From Myxococcales bacterium (GTDB taxonomy: Bacteria; Myxococcota_A; Polyangia; Polyangiales; SLQV01): a DNA stretch of 47,718 bases. Where the stretch lies: assembly GCA_007124745.1 (NCBI GenBank), contig SLEO01000151.1, positions 1 to 47,718 on the forward strand, read 5' to 3'. Below, piece after piece: positions 1 to 8,394 of the stretch. The first letter of the stretch is position 1. The number at the start of each line of letters is the position of its first letter. The notes under the pieces are model-generated. The model was not told the DNA's origin. It ran no database searches and worked only from the letters and a program-made list of their open reading frames with translations. A program made the position numbers and the translations under genes.

Positions 1-145
1 AAGCGAACACTCGGCAACAACGAGCAAGTGGGCGCTGGGACCCCACGCGCAGCTTTGGGCCACCTAGGGGCAGGGGGGGACCGGCCTGCGGGATTGACTC
101 CCGACAACCCGGGGGCATTTTGTAACATGCACCCCCTCACGATCC
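1..145. other. Left edge, no gene seen
   Basis: No convincing gene is seen between the window edge and the palindromic repeat that begins at 146. The ORF-track entry at 28-276 runs through the repeat and reads like a shadow. The stretch may be the 3' flank of a gene outside the window. Confidence 0.4.
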
Positions 146-289
146 GAGCCATCCCCAGGTTGAGCCTGGGGGACGAAAGCCGCGGGAAAATGGGCCTTCC
201 GTGCGCGGACCCACCCACCCCACCGTACTTACTCCAGGCCCATTTCCCCGCGGCTTTCTGCGTCTCGACTCCATGAGGGGATCGCTCAG
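146..289. repeat. 144-bp palindromic repeat, copy 1
   Basis: This is the first of two copies of a 144-bp element; the other is at 15707-15850. Aligned by eye without gaps, the copies differ at about 9 positions (about 94% identity). Each half carries an inverted arm (GAAAGCCGCGG... against ...CCGCGGCTTTC) around a loop containing CCCACCCACCCC. The outer ends are also roughly inverted (gagccatcccc against ggggatcgctc). The single-stranded form would fold into a long hairpin. It ends 11 bases before the stop codon of the minus-strand methyltransferase gene, so it sits in that gene's 3' region. No transposase is present. It could be a MITE-like element, a REP-type palindrome or a terminator-like 3' element. 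Confidence 0.85.
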
Positions 290-300
290 CTTCACGATAC

Positions 301-1323
301 CTAGGACGCGCTTGTGGTGCGTCTCGCCGTGATGACCTTGGTGACAAACGCGGTGTGGACCTGCACCGCCTCCGCCGCCGCATGCGCTTCGAGCCATGGC
401 TCAAGGGGTGTGCGGCAGTAGTCGCGATAGAACGGCTCATGGAAGTCTCGGGGGAACGCGTTCAGGAGCGGCGCGAACCTAGGCTCGTCCGCGTCCTGGA
501 GCGAATCTGCCACCAGCAGCACGCCGCCCGGCTTGAGGACGCGGAGCATCTCGCTCAACGCCCCAAAGCGGGCGGGCTTGGGCAGTTCGTGCAGCAGATA
601 GATGCTGGAAACAAACTCGAAAGAGCCATCTGCGAAGGGTAGCGCGCAGGCATCGCCGTGTTGCCAGCGCATGCTCGGGTGTCCGTAGGTACGCTGAGCA
701 AAGCGCAGATACGCCTCACTGAGGTCCAAGCCCGTCACCCGCATCCCTGGTTGGGCGCACCTCACCATCGACGCGAAGCGACCCGTACCGCAGGCTACAT
801 CCAGCCAGCGGGCTCCCGCGTGTGCCTCCAGGCGCCCCAAGGCTTGCGCCAGCGCCTGGCGGCGCATGGCATCCGCCGCGCCGAGAAAAAGCACCTCTAC
901 GCCAAGGTCGTAGCGCGCGGCAGATTGCTCGGAAAAGTAGCCGTCGGACTGCCAGTGGAATGTCCGCTGGTAGTAAGCGGGATAGTTCGCCGCGTGCGGA
1001 GGCAGCTGTTGAAAGTCGCCGTGGAGACGGCGTTGAGCGACCCGCCGCGCATCTTTAAGGAAGTCGGGGAGGCGCTTAAGCCACTGTGCGTAGGGCCGGG
1101 AGAAGCGCTGCTGAAATGGCGCGGGTTGCTTCGCCAGCCACGAAGCGTCGTCCGCCAAGCAACCCACGTACGCCGCACGCAGCGCAGCCAGAGCTTCGCC
1201 CTGCAGCGGCGGTGCGGCGGAGTCTGGGTGATTCAGGCCAATCATCCGCTGTAGAGCGAGCGTTGCCGCGAATGCGGCGGACTGTTCCAACCCGTAAAGA
1301 CCCTGAAAAAGTACCTGCCTCAC
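301..1323 (-). CDS. Class I SAM-dependent methyltransferase
   Basis: This 340-aa protein is predicted to transfer a methyl group from S-adenosylmethionine to an unknown substrate. Motif I is LDVACGTGRF at about residues 174-183. It is followed by an acidic strand end (VTGLDLS, about 197-202), a motif like GDACALPFADGSFEFV and a later LKPGGVLLVADS, which together form the usual methyltransferase core of a UbiE/Methyltransf_11-type fold. The first 150 residues are a helical extension without a recognised domain. The chosen start is GTG at 1323. The gene lies 41 bp downstream of the sufT-like gene on the same strand and may be the last gene of the SUF transcript. Its 3' end abuts palindromic repeat copy 1. 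The substrate cannot be read from the sequence. Confidence 0.8.
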   Translation of the reverse strand: MRQVLFQGLYGLEQSAAFAATLALQRMIGLNHPDSAAPPLQGEALAALRAAYVGCLADDASWLAKQPAPFQQRFSRPYAQWLKRLPDFLKDARRVAQRRLHGDFQQLPPHAANYPAYYQRTFHWQSDGYFSEQSAARYDLGVEVLFLGAADAMRRQALAQALGRLEAHAGARWLDVACGTGRFASMVRCAQPGMRVTGLDLSEAYLRFAQRTYGHPSMRWQHGDACALPFADGSFEFVSSIYLLHELPKPARFGALSEMLRVLKPGGVLLVADSLQDADEPRFAPLLNAFPRDFHEPFYRDYCRTPLEPWLEAHAAAEAVQVHTAFVTKVITARRTTSAS

Positions 1324-1364
1324 CGAGGGGGTATAGGGCTGCCCCGCCTTGCCGACGATGGCGC

Positions 1365-1799
1365 CTAGAAAAGACCCAGCTCAAAGCGTGCCGCTTCGCT
1401 CATGCGTGCTTGTGTCCAAGGCGGGTCCCACACCAAACGCATGGTGACCCGGCGCACGCCTTCAAGGGCGACCACGGCGTCAGCAACCTGACCGACAAGT
1501 TCGCCAGCGACGGGACACGCAGGGGCCGTCAAGGTCATGGCAATGTCGACGTCCGGCACCCCGCTTAGGTCGACGGCGTAAATCAGACCCAGGTCCAAGA
1601 TGTTCACCGGAATTTCCGGGTCGAACACCGAAGCGCAGGCGGCACGCACCGCATCCTCTGTCACGGAGGCCTCTGGGTCGAACGCGGCCTCACGCGTCAG
1701 CACACCACCTTCGAGCGGGGTGTTCCCGGGGCCGCCTGCGCTGTCCGCACCGACCGACGACGGCGCTGGCTGCCCCAAGACGTTGAGGCGCGTCTTCAT
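1365..1799 (-). CDS. sufT: SufT-like DUF59/MIP18 family Fe-S assembly protein
   Basis: The 144-aa protein has a C-terminal DUF59 (MIP18/PaaD-like) domain from about residue 45: a helix, then VFDPEIPVNILDLGLIY, then a TLTAPACPVAG segment with the conserved Cys, and a VRLVWDPPW-type end. Family members help mature or deliver Fe-S clusters, and SufT is common at the end of SUF operons. The first 45 residues are low in complexity. The ATG at 1799 has a GGAGG about 8 nt upstream. It sits 58 bp after sufS and before the methyltransferase on the same strand. The context makes SufT a better call than a phenylacetate-pathway PaaD. Confidence 0.85.
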   Translation of the reverse strand: MKTRLNVLGQPAPSSVGADSAGGPGNTPLEGGVLTREAAFDPEASVTEDAVRAACASVFDPEIPVNILDLGLIYAVDLSGVPDVDIAMTLTAPACPVAGELVGQVADAVVALEGVRRVTMRLVWDPPWTQARMSEAARFELGLF

Positions 1800-1857
1800 C
1801 GCTGGGCCCTCCGAAATGGAATCCGCGATTCAGGCGTGCGGGCGTGCACTATTGATG

Positions 1858-3120
1858 TCATGCAAGCCTCTGGCGAACAGACCGCAAGGCGGTCAAAAAG
1901 CGGCTAAGGTCGGATGGCGCCGAATAAATACCGAGGGAGACCCGGAGCGTCGAGGTGACACCGAGTTCAGCCATCAGGGGCTGGGCGCAGTGGTGCCCCA
2001 CTCGGACCGCAACGCCCTCCAAATCCAGGAAGGTTGCGATATCAAGCGCATGTCCCCAGGGACACACAAAAGGAAAAATGCCCGTATGCGCGGGGCGAGG
2101 GCCAAGCAGCGCGAGCCCTTCCTCGGCGGCAAGTGCGTCTTCGAAGTCTCGCGTTAACGCTTCACTGAGCGTGTGTTCCGCCGCATGCGCCTCAAGGTAA
2201 TCGAAGGCAGCTGCCAGACCAATCGCTCCGGCGATATGTGGCGTACCGGCCTCGAAACGCGACGGCGGCGGCGCAAAAGTGGATGCCTCAAAGGAGACCG
2301 TTTCAATCATGTCGCCACCGGTCTGGTACGGCGCCATCGCCGCGAGCCGCTCGTAGCGGCCATAGAGCACGCCAATGCCGGTGGGCCCATAAAGCTTGTG
2401 CCCGCTGAAGACGTAGAAGTCTGCACCGAGTGCGGACACGTCAACGCTACGGTGCACGACGCCCTGACAGCCGTCCACCAACGACGCGACTCCGCGGGCG
2501 TTTAACGCTTGGAGGATTTCCTGCGCCGGAAGCCCCACCCCAAAGACGTTCGAAAGTTCGGTGAAGGCGACAAAACATGTCTTGTCCGTCACGTGGCTCA
2601 ACACGTCTTCCGCGACCGGTGCGCGGTCGATGGGTAAACGCGCCACCCTAAGGTGCAAACCGAGGCGTGCCGCTGCCTGCTGCCAAGGCACGATATTGGC
2701 GTGGTGCTCCCAAGACGTTAGGAGCACTTCATCGCCCGGCTTGGCAATAGATGGCAAGAAGCTCGCCGCTACGAGGTTGATGCCCTCCGTCGCACCCCGC
2801 GTGAAGACCACCTCCTCCGGCCTCGCCGCTCCGATGCCGCGCGCAATACGGGCCCGGGCGCCTTCGTAGCGCTCGGTGGCCCGTTCGGAGAGCGTATGCA
2901 CGGCGCGGTGGATGTTGCCGCAATCGGCGGCATACACCGACGCGACCGCGTCGATCACCGCGCGTGGTTTCAGGCTTGTGGCCGCGCTGTCGAGGTAGGT
3001 CAACGGTTTGCCGTGGACCTGCTGGTTAAGCGCGGGAAAGTCCGGCCGCACATCACGGAGATGGCGCGAGTGCAAGGCACCGGTACGCTTGCCGAGTTCA
3101 GCGCGCTGCATCATCGGCAT
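1858..3120 (-). CDS. sufS: Cysteine desulfurase SufS (group II)
   Basis: This PLP enzyme removes sulfur from cysteine and passes it as a persulfide to the SUF scaffold. The 420-aa length fits the family. Visible motifs are YLDSAATSLKP near the N terminus, the EHHANIVPW region (His 139/140), SGHKLYGPTG with the PLP lysine at about K242, and RVGHHCAQPLM with the catalytic cysteine at about C379; the last is diagnostic of SufS rather than IscS. Several Met codons cluster at the start (MPMM). The 3120 start overlaps the end of sufD by 23 bp, which suggests translational coupling. No SufE or SufU partner is seen in the window. Confidence 0.95.
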   Translation of the reverse strand: MPMMQRAELGKRTGALHSRHLRDVRPDFPALNQQVHGKPLTYLDSAATSLKPRAVIDAVASVYAADCGNIHRAVHTLSERATERYEGARARIARGIGAARPEEVVFTRGATEGINLVAASFLPSIAKPGDEVLLTSWEHHANIVPWQQAAARLGLHLRVARLPIDRAPVAEDVLSHVTDKTCFVAFTELSNVFGVGLPAQEILQALNARGVASLVDGCQGVVHRSVDVSALGADFYVFSGHKLYGPTGIGVLYGRYERLAAMAPYQTGGDMIETVSFEASTFAPPPSRFEAGTPHIAGAIGLAAAFDYLEAHAAEHTLSEALTRDFEDALAAEEGLALLGPRPAHTGIFPFVCPWGHALDIATFLDLEGVAVRVGHHCAQPLMAELGVTSTLRVSLGIYSAPSDLSRFLTALRSVRQRLA

Positions 3121-4378
3121 CCCCCCCGAGCTCGGTTTCGACCAAGGCCGCGAGCCAGCGGGCCGCAGGTGAAGTGCGGCCCGTCAATGGCTCAAGCAGG
3201 CATGCCCGAATCAGGAGTCCTTCAGCGACGGCTTCTTCAAGGCCACGAGACATGAGGTAGAAACGTGCGGCGGCGTCCAGGGCCCCCACGCTCGCGCCGT
3301 GGGAGCAGACCACCTCATCGGTTTCGATGAACAGCTCGGGCTTAGCGAAGGCTACCGCGCCCTCGTTGAGCAGTATCGCCTTGGCGCTCTGATGCGCTTC
3401 TGCCCCGGGCGCGCTGCCCTTTACCGCGACCGTACCCGTGAAACCGACGTCGCCCCGGTCTTTGACGACGGTCCGATGCGACATGGTAGAGTGTGTCTGG
3501 GGCGCGCTGGCCTGCAGCTTGACGTGTACTTCGGCCTGGCTCTCGCCGTCGGCAACCACCACCGAGGCAAAGTCCGCCTTCGCCGCCTCACCTTGCAGGT
3601 TGAGCGCGATGTCATGCCGTTGGTAGCGACCCTCCCGCGCAAACAGCGTGCTATTATAGACCGCACCTGCGCCTACGCTGACCTCGACTTCGCTCAGAAG
3701 GTAGCCTCCCTCCGCGGGGGAGGACTCGCGCACATGTTCGACCTGGGCGCCCGCGCCGAGGCGAAACTCAATCAACATCGAGCGGGCTTCAGCGACACCA
3801 CCGACATACCGCTCTACAAGCGTGACGGAAGCGCCCGCGCCCACCTCGCATACGAAGTGAGTGCCGGATGACGGCTCCTCCGCACTGGCGCCGGTCACCA
3901 ACAGCTCGACAGGCGCCGCGAGCGCACAACCCGGCGCCACACGCATGTGTAGCCTCTCACGAGCATGCAACGCGGCGAGACTTGCTGTCACGCTTTGCGG
4001 TCGCTCCTGCGACGCCAACGGTGCGGCGACCACACGGGTAATCTCAACACCACTGTCAGCGCCCTGAAGTCGCTCGACCACGAGGGGATTCGACCCGAGC
4101 CACAACAGGCGAAGCGCGCCCACCTGACTCGCAGGGGTCTCTGTGTTGGATGGCGTCGCCTGAAGGGCCTGCCCAACCCAAGCCTCGCTCACCCACGGCG
4201 GATGCTCGTGAAGGCTGACAATCGGGCTTTCGCGCTGCGACGCCAGCGCAAAGCGCTCTTTTAGGGACGATATGGGGGAGCGCCGCCAGGCCTCCTGCTT
4301 CTTGCTAGGCCAGTTAAGGCGAGAAGGCGCTTCCGCAAGGTCTTCGCGTTGGGCGTGTAGCTGATTCATGGGAGTCAT
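3098..4378 (-). CDS. sufD: SUF scaffold subunit SufD
   Basis: SufD pairs with SufB and SufC in the SufBC2D complex on which Fe-S clusters are built. The 426-aa protein opens with an SufD-like NWPSKKQEAWRRSPISSL segment. It ends with the conserved core: HSTMSHRTVVKDRGDVGFTG, AEAHQSAKAILL, PELFIETDEVVCSHGASVGALD, and FYLMSRGL with the following helix. The middle is the beta-helix typical of SufB/SufD. The start is ATG at 4378, with an in-frame ATG at 4369 as an alternative. It lies between sufC and sufS and overlaps sufS by 23 bp. Confidence 0.93.
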   Translation of the reverse strand: MTPMNQLHAQREDLAEAPSRLNWPSKKQEAWRRSPISSLKERFALASQRESPIVSLHEHPPWVSEAWVGQALQATPSNTETPASQVGALRLLWLGSNPLVVERLQGADSGVEITRVVAAPLASQERPQSVTASLAALHARERLHMRVAPGCALAAPVELLVTGASAEEPSSGTHFVCEVGAGASVTLVERYVGGVAEARSMLIEFRLGAGAQVEHVRESSPAEGGYLLSEVEVSVGAGAVYNSTLFAREGRYQRHDIALNLQGEAAKADFASVVVADGESQAEVHVKLQASAPQTHSTMSHRTVVKDRGDVGFTGTVAVKGSAPGAEAHQSAKAILLNEGAVAFAKPELFIETDEVVCSHGASVGALDAAARFYLMSRGLEEAVAEGLLIRACLLEPLTGRTSPAARWLAALVETELGGDADDAAR

Positions 4379-4455
4379 CGTTCAAGCTCAATGGCATCGA
4401 TTTGAGGGGCGGCCGCGTTCTACGCACCCGCCCCACCAGGATCGCCAGGACATGG

Positions 4456-5247
4456 CTAAGCGTGTAGGGCGTGGTGTGAACCGGCCCCTAAGCCCGGCTC
4501 TGCTTGCGACCAAGCTTGATAGCCCGAAGCTTCAAGCTCCTTCGCCAAGGTCGCCCCGCCGGAGTGGACGATACGGCCCCCCACTAGGACGTGGACGATA
4601 TCCGGCGGAAAGGCGTCGAGCAGGCGGTTGTAGTGGGTCACTAGCAGGAAGGACATACCTGCGGCGCGCAGTCGCCCCGCATTTTCCGCCACCGACGCTA
4701 AGGCATCGATATCGAGCCCGGAGTCGATTTCGTCGAGTATGGCGAGCTTCGGCTGAAGGACGGAGAGCTGAAGCATCTCGTTGCGCTTGCGCTCGCCTCC
4801 CGAGAAGCCGTCGTTGAGCGAACGCTTGATAAGGCCTGCATCGAGCCCTACCCGCGCCGCTTCTTCTTTGGCGAGCCGCAGGAAACTCGGCGCATCCACT
4901 TCCGCCTCACCGCGCCGCCGCCTCTGAGCATTCAGAGCGGTTCGTAAAAAGTAGAGATTATTGACGCCCGGTATTTCGACGGGATCCTGAAACCCCAAGA
5001 AAATACCCTGCGCTGCGCGTTCATCCGGCGACTTCTCGAGCAGCGATTCGCCATCCAAACGAATGTCACCGGACTTCACCGTGTAGTCGGGGTGCCCCGC
5101 GATGATCTTGGCGAGTGTGCTCTTACCGGCGCCGTTGGGCCCCATGATGGCGTGCACTTCGCTGGCGTCTACGCGCAAGGAAAGTCCGCGCAGCACGTCT
5201 GTCTCACCGATACTCGCTACCAGGTTGTCTATCTCAAGTAATGCCAT
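4456..5247 (-). CDS. sufC: SUF ATPase SufC
   Basis: SufC is the ABC-type ATPase of the SufBC2D scaffold and has no membrane domain. The sequence shows Walker A (GPNGAGKST), the SufC-type signature SGGERKRNE, Walker B ending in LAILDEIDSGLD, and a switch His in LLVTHYNRLL. I use ATG 5247 (MALLEIDNLV), giving 263 aa, close to the family length; the ORF track begins 8 codons earlier. GAGTGAGAAG just upstream can act as a ribosome binding site. It lies downstream of sufB across a 72-bp gap that holds a three-unit 15-bp tandem repeat. Confidence 0.95.
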   Translation of the reverse strand: MALLEIDNLVASIGETDVLRGLSLRVDASEVHAIMGPNGAGKSTLAKIIAGHPDYTVKSGDIRLDGESLLEKSPDERAAQGIFLGFQDPVEIPGVNNLYFLRTALNAQRRRRGEAEVDAPSFLRLAKEEAARVGLDAGLIKRSLNDGFSGGERKRNEMLQLSVLQPKLAILDEIDSGLDIDALASVAENAGRLRAAGMSFLLVTHYNRLLDAFPPDIVHVLVGGRIVHSGGATLAKELEASGYQAWSQAEPGLGAGSHHALHA

Positions 5248-5272
5248 CTTCTCACTCACCATCCCGCACACA

Positions 5273-5317
5273 TCACTGCTGCCTAGGTCACTGCCGCTCA
5301 GGTCACTGCTGCCCGGA
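5273..5317. repeat. 15-bp tandem repeat, three units, sufB-sufC gap
   Basis: Three imperfect 15-bp units follow each other: tcactgctgcctagg, tcactgccgctcagg and tcactgctgcccgga. They fill most of the space between the sufC start and the sufB stop. Similar arrays with period 12-15 recur elsewhere in the window. Confidence 0.75.
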
Positions 5318-5319
5318 GA

Positions 5320-6759
5320 CTAGCCCACAGCGCCCTCTAGACTGACGCCGAGTAGCTTTTGCGCCTCGACTGCAAACTCCATCGGAAGCTCCGCCAAGAC
5401 CTCCTTGCAGAAACCATTGACGATCAATGCCACGGCATCTTCCGTGTTGAGGCCGCGCTGCTGCAGGTAGAAAAGCTGGTCCGCACGGATGCGGGTGGTC
5501 GTGGCTTCGTGACCTACCGAGGCGCTTGGTTGCCGGCTCTCGATATAGGGCACCGTATTGGCGGCGCAGTTGCTACCGATCAGCAATGAGTCGCACTGAG
5601 TGAAGTTGCTGGCCCCCCGCGCGCTTGGCTCCATGCGCACAAGACCTCGGTAGGTTTGACGCCCGTGGCCTGCACTGATGCCTTTCGAGACAATCGTGCT
5701 GCGCGAACCTGGGCCGATATGCACCATTTTGGTGCCCGTATCGGCCTGCTGCCGGTGGTGAGATATGGCAACCGAGTAAAACTCGCCGACGCTGTCCGCA
5801 CCCTTAAGGATGCAGCTCGGGTACTTCCAGGTCACCGCAGACCCCGTCTCCACCTGCGTCCAAGATATCTTCGCGCGGTCACCCGCACAGATACCCCGCT
5901 TAGTCACAAAGTTGTAGATACCGCCGCGGCCTTCGGCATCGCCGGGGTACCAGTTCTGTACCGTCGAGTACTTAATCTGAGCATCGGTGTGGGCGACAAG
6001 TTCAACCACGGCCGCATGGAGTTGGTTCTCGTCCCGCATCGGAGCTGTGCAGCCTTCGAGGTAGGACACGTAAGCGCCTTCCTCCGCCACAATCAACGTC
6101 CGCTCGAACTGGCCGGTATTGAGCGCATTGATGCGGAAGTAGGTCGACAGCTCCATCGGGCAGCGCACACCCTTGGGGATGTACACAAAGGAACCATCGC
6201 TGAAGACGGCGCAGTTGAGCGCCGCGAAGTAGTTATCCGCTTGCGGCACTACCGACCCGAGATAGCGCTGCACGAGTTCAGGGTGGCTGTGCACCGCCTC
6301 GGAGATGGGGCAGAACACGACGCCGTACTCCGCAAGCTGTTCACGAAAGGTCGTGACGACAGAAACACTGTCGAAAACCGCATCCACGGCCACACCCGCA
6401 AGACGCGCACGCTCGTGCAGCGGCACGCCCAGCTTCTCGTAGACACGCAGCAGCTCCGGGTCGACTTCCTCTAGGCTCTTGGGCCCGTCCTTCTTGCGCG
6501 GCGCCGAAAAGTAGGAGATCGACTGGTAATCGATCGAAGGTATCTCGAGCGCCGCCCAGTCCGGAGGCGTCATGCGCTGCCACAACCGGTAGGCCTTGAG
6601 CCGCCAAGCCAAAAGCCACTCGGGCTCGCCCTTCTTCGCAGAAATAAAGCGCACCGTGTCTTCGCTGAGGCCCGGCTCAAGCGAGTCAGCCTCGATATCG
6701 CTGATAAAGCCCGGCGCGTAAGCGCGCGCGAGTGCATCTGTGATGACTTCCGTTTGCAT
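5320..6759 (-). CDS. sufB: SUF scaffold subunit SufB
   Basis: SufB is the main scaffold protein on which nascent Fe-S clusters form, within SufBC2D in the cytoplasm. The 479-aa length matches the family. Conserved segments include [40 protein letters not shown] with the conserved cysteine, NWYPGD followed by [10 protein letters not shown], and the C-terminal [14 protein letters not shown] and [11 protein letters not shown] 6759 has a GAAGG about 10 nt upstream. It is the first structural gene after the Rrf2 regulator, with an 83-bp gap that holds a small hairpin at 6807-6827 (ggacct against aggtcc). Confidence 0.96.
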   Translation of the reverse strand: MQTEVITDALARAYAPGFISDIEADSLEPGLSEDTVRFISAKKGEPEWLLAWRLKAYRLWQRMTPPDWAALEIPSIDYQSISYFSAPRKKDGPKSLEEVDPELLRVYEKLGVPLHERARLAGVAVDAVFDSVSVVTTFREQLAEYGVVFCPISEAVHSHPELVQRYLGSVVPQADNYFAALNCAVFSDGSFVYIPKGVRCPMELSTYFRINALNTGQFERTLIVAEEGAYVSYLEGCTAPMRDENQLHAAVVELVAHTDAQIKYSTVQNWYPGDAEGRGGIYNFVTKRGICAGDRAKISWTQVETGSAVTWKYPSCILKGADSVGEFYSVAISHHRQQADTGTKMVHIGPGSRSTIVSKGISAGHGRQTYRGLVRMEPSARGASNFTQCDSLLIGSNCAANTVPYIESRQPSASVGHEATTTRIRADQLFYLQQRGLNTEDAVALIVNGFCKEVLAELPMEFAVEAQKLLGVSLEGAVG

Positions 6760-6842
6760 GTTCGAGACCTTCGCTCCGCTCCACTTCAGACGATTTGTGA
6801 CGTTAGGGACCTACCGACTGGAGGTCCGATAGCCACTTCCCT

Positions 6843-7451
6843 TCAGGAGGATAGTTGGCTTCCCTGTCTAAATACCTTGGCTGCGGCCGCCGCCTGCTTA
6901 GCGGTCACCTGCACCGCGGCTAACGGTTCACTTGAAACGGCGACCGGCGCCGCCTCCGGCGAAGCGAAGTGCTCGCGGGCATTCGGCGCACCATCGGTGT
7001 TTTCACGCCTATCGTTCTTGTTAAGCCGTACCTGCACCACCGGCGATGAAGATGTGCCAAGTTCCGCTAGGGTGACCGCCTCAAGTGCGGCGACCAGCGC
7101 GGCGTTGATCTGCTGCCACTTTGCCGCAAGGCTGCAGCGATGCATCCGCACGCAGGCCGGGTCGGAAGTGCTCTCGCCACACTTGACCAAGGCCACCGGA
7201 CCTTCGGTCACCTCAAGCACCTGCGCCACCGTTACCTGACTTGGGTCCACCCGCAGACGATAGCCGCCGTGTACCCCGCGCCGAGCCTCCACCCAGCCCT
7301 GCGCCGCAAAACGCTTGAGTAGCTTAGCGACCGTCGGCGCCGGCAATCCGCTGCGAAGCGCCAAAGCCGAGGCACTCTGGGGCACCTGCGCCTCCGTAAG
7401 CTCGGAGAGCACCACCAACGCATAATCAGACAGCCGTGACACCCGCAACAT
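6843..7451 (-). CDS. sufR: Rrf2-family regulator of the SUF operon
   Basis: This is a predicted winged-helix Rrf2 repressor that likely senses Fe-S status and controls the suf genes. MLRVSRLSDYALVVLSEL starts the HTH domain, followed by GLPAPTVAKLLKRFAAQGWVEARRGVHGGYRL, the DNA-binding helix and wing. A three-Cys set, CGESTSDPACVRMHRC, at about residues 101-116 is the expected cluster-ligand motif of SUF-type Rrf2 proteins. The length is 202 aa; the last 60-70 residues are a disordered Ala-rich tail not usual for the family. It is the first gene of the sufB-C-D-S-T run, so it probably autoregulates. The symbol is by context; it could also be called an IscR-like protein. Confidence 0.88.
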   Translation of the reverse strand: MLRVSRLSDYALVVLSELTEAQVPQSASALALRSGLPAPTVAKLLKRFAAQGWVEARRGVHGGYRLRVDPSQVTVAQVLEVTEGPVALVKCGESTSDPACVRMHRCSLAAKWQQINAALVAALEAVTLAELGTSSSPVVQVRLNKNDRRENTDGAPNAREHFASPEAAPVAVSSEPLAAVQVTAKQAAAAAKVFRQGSQLSS

Positions 7452-7510
7452 AATACAGAACCAATCTAGTCCTGATTAGGTATGGAGGCTCTCAGCTTCA
7501 CTGTCAACCC
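7449..7510 (-). promoter_or_regulatory. Putative suf promoter and Rrf2 operator
   Basis: Read on the minus strand, a perfect TTGACA (complement of 7502-7507) is followed about 18-20 nt later by an AT-rich TACCTAAT, and the Rrf2 start codon lies about 30 nt further on. An imperfect palindrome, ctagtcctgattag (about 7467-7480), overlaps this region, with outer ATAC and GTAT halves as well. Rrf2 regulators of the IscR type bind AT-rich sites of this kind over their own promoters. The -10 assignment is approximate. Confidence 0.45.
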
Positions 7511-7687
7511 GCCTGCGCGCCGCGCCGACCGACCTCATTGACTTCATCGGCGTTAGCCGAGCCTCTACTCATCGTAGAACCGCTCGCGGACACGCACGGA
7601 ATAGGGCTCACCTCTGGCCTGAGGTGCGGTTTACTTTGGCGCACGCCCGCCGTGTCCGCCTACCACGGCCATCGACCCCTGGGATCC

Positions 7688-8236
7688 CTACTTGAGGTCG
7701 AAGGAGGTGCCGCAGCCGCAGGCGTCGGCGGCGCGTGGGTGTTTGAAGCGGAAGCCGTAGCTCATGAGGTGGGTTTCCCAGGCGAGCGTGGCGCCGCGGA
7801 GCACTTCCATGCTTTTGGTGTCTACGACGACCTTGAGGCCTTCTAGGTCGAAGACCTCGTCGCGGCTGGGGCGCACCTTGTGCGTCACGTCGATGACGTA
7901 AGCATAGCCCGCGCAACCACCGCCTTTCACGCCCAGGCGCAGCATGACGCCGGTCGCTGCGGAGGAAGCCGCATCCTGATCGTCGTTGGCCGGACGTTGG
8001 GAACTGCCGGCCGTCTTGTCGTAGTCGGCTAGACGCTTGAGGGCCTGGGCATGGGCTTCGGGCGTCAGGGTAATGCCAAAGTGAAAGCCGGTGTCGTCGC
8101 GTCGAACTGGGGACACCGCGAATCCTCCAGCGGGGTTACCTAGCGCAGACCCGTCCGAAGCAGGGCTAGCGTTGTTGGCAGCGTCCAACCCTGCGGCGGC
8201 CGGATGCTCGGAGCTTAGGTGTGCTGGCTGGGTCAT
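7688..8236 (-). CDS. A-type Fe-S carrier (SufA/IscA/ErpA-like) with extensions
   Basis: The C-terminal 90 residues are a HesB/IscA domain that carries Fe-S clusters to target proteins. The three cysteine ligands are in GGGCAGYAY and ACGCGTSF. I use ATG 8236 (MTQPAHL), giving 182 aa; the ORF track starts 40 codons earlier in sequence that looks non-coding. The usual family length is 105-120 aa. The excess is an N-terminal Ala/Ser-rich stretch and a hydrophilic insertion of about 25 residues (GSSQRPANDDQDAASS) between the first helix and the first conserved strand. It lies 236 bp upstream of the Rrf2 gene and may have its own transcript. Confidence 0.88.
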   Translation of the reverse strand: MTQPAHLSSEHPAAAGLDAANNASPASDGSALGNPAGGFAVSPVRRDDTGFHFGITLTPEAHAQALKRLADYDKTAGSSQRPANDDQDAASSAATGVMLRLGVKGGGCAGYAYVIDVTHKVRPSRDEVFDLEGLKVVVDTKSMEVLRGATLAWETHLMSYGFRFKHPRAADACGCGTSFDLK

Positions 8237-8394
8237 GGGCTTATTCTCACAGGTTGGTAGGCATCGCGTTGCCCGAGAGTCGAGAGGCACGCGCGGCGGC
8301 ACCACGAGCATCGTCTGGGGTGGGCTGGTGCTCCGCAGGCATTTACCCGCAGGCACTACGCGGGCGCTGCCGCCGCGCCCTTGCTCGCATATCT

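Noticed and set aside
137-397. 86-aa ORF across repeat copy 1
   Set aside because: The same peptide-like reading appears in copy 2 because the repeat is shared; it reads as a translated palindrome, not a gene.
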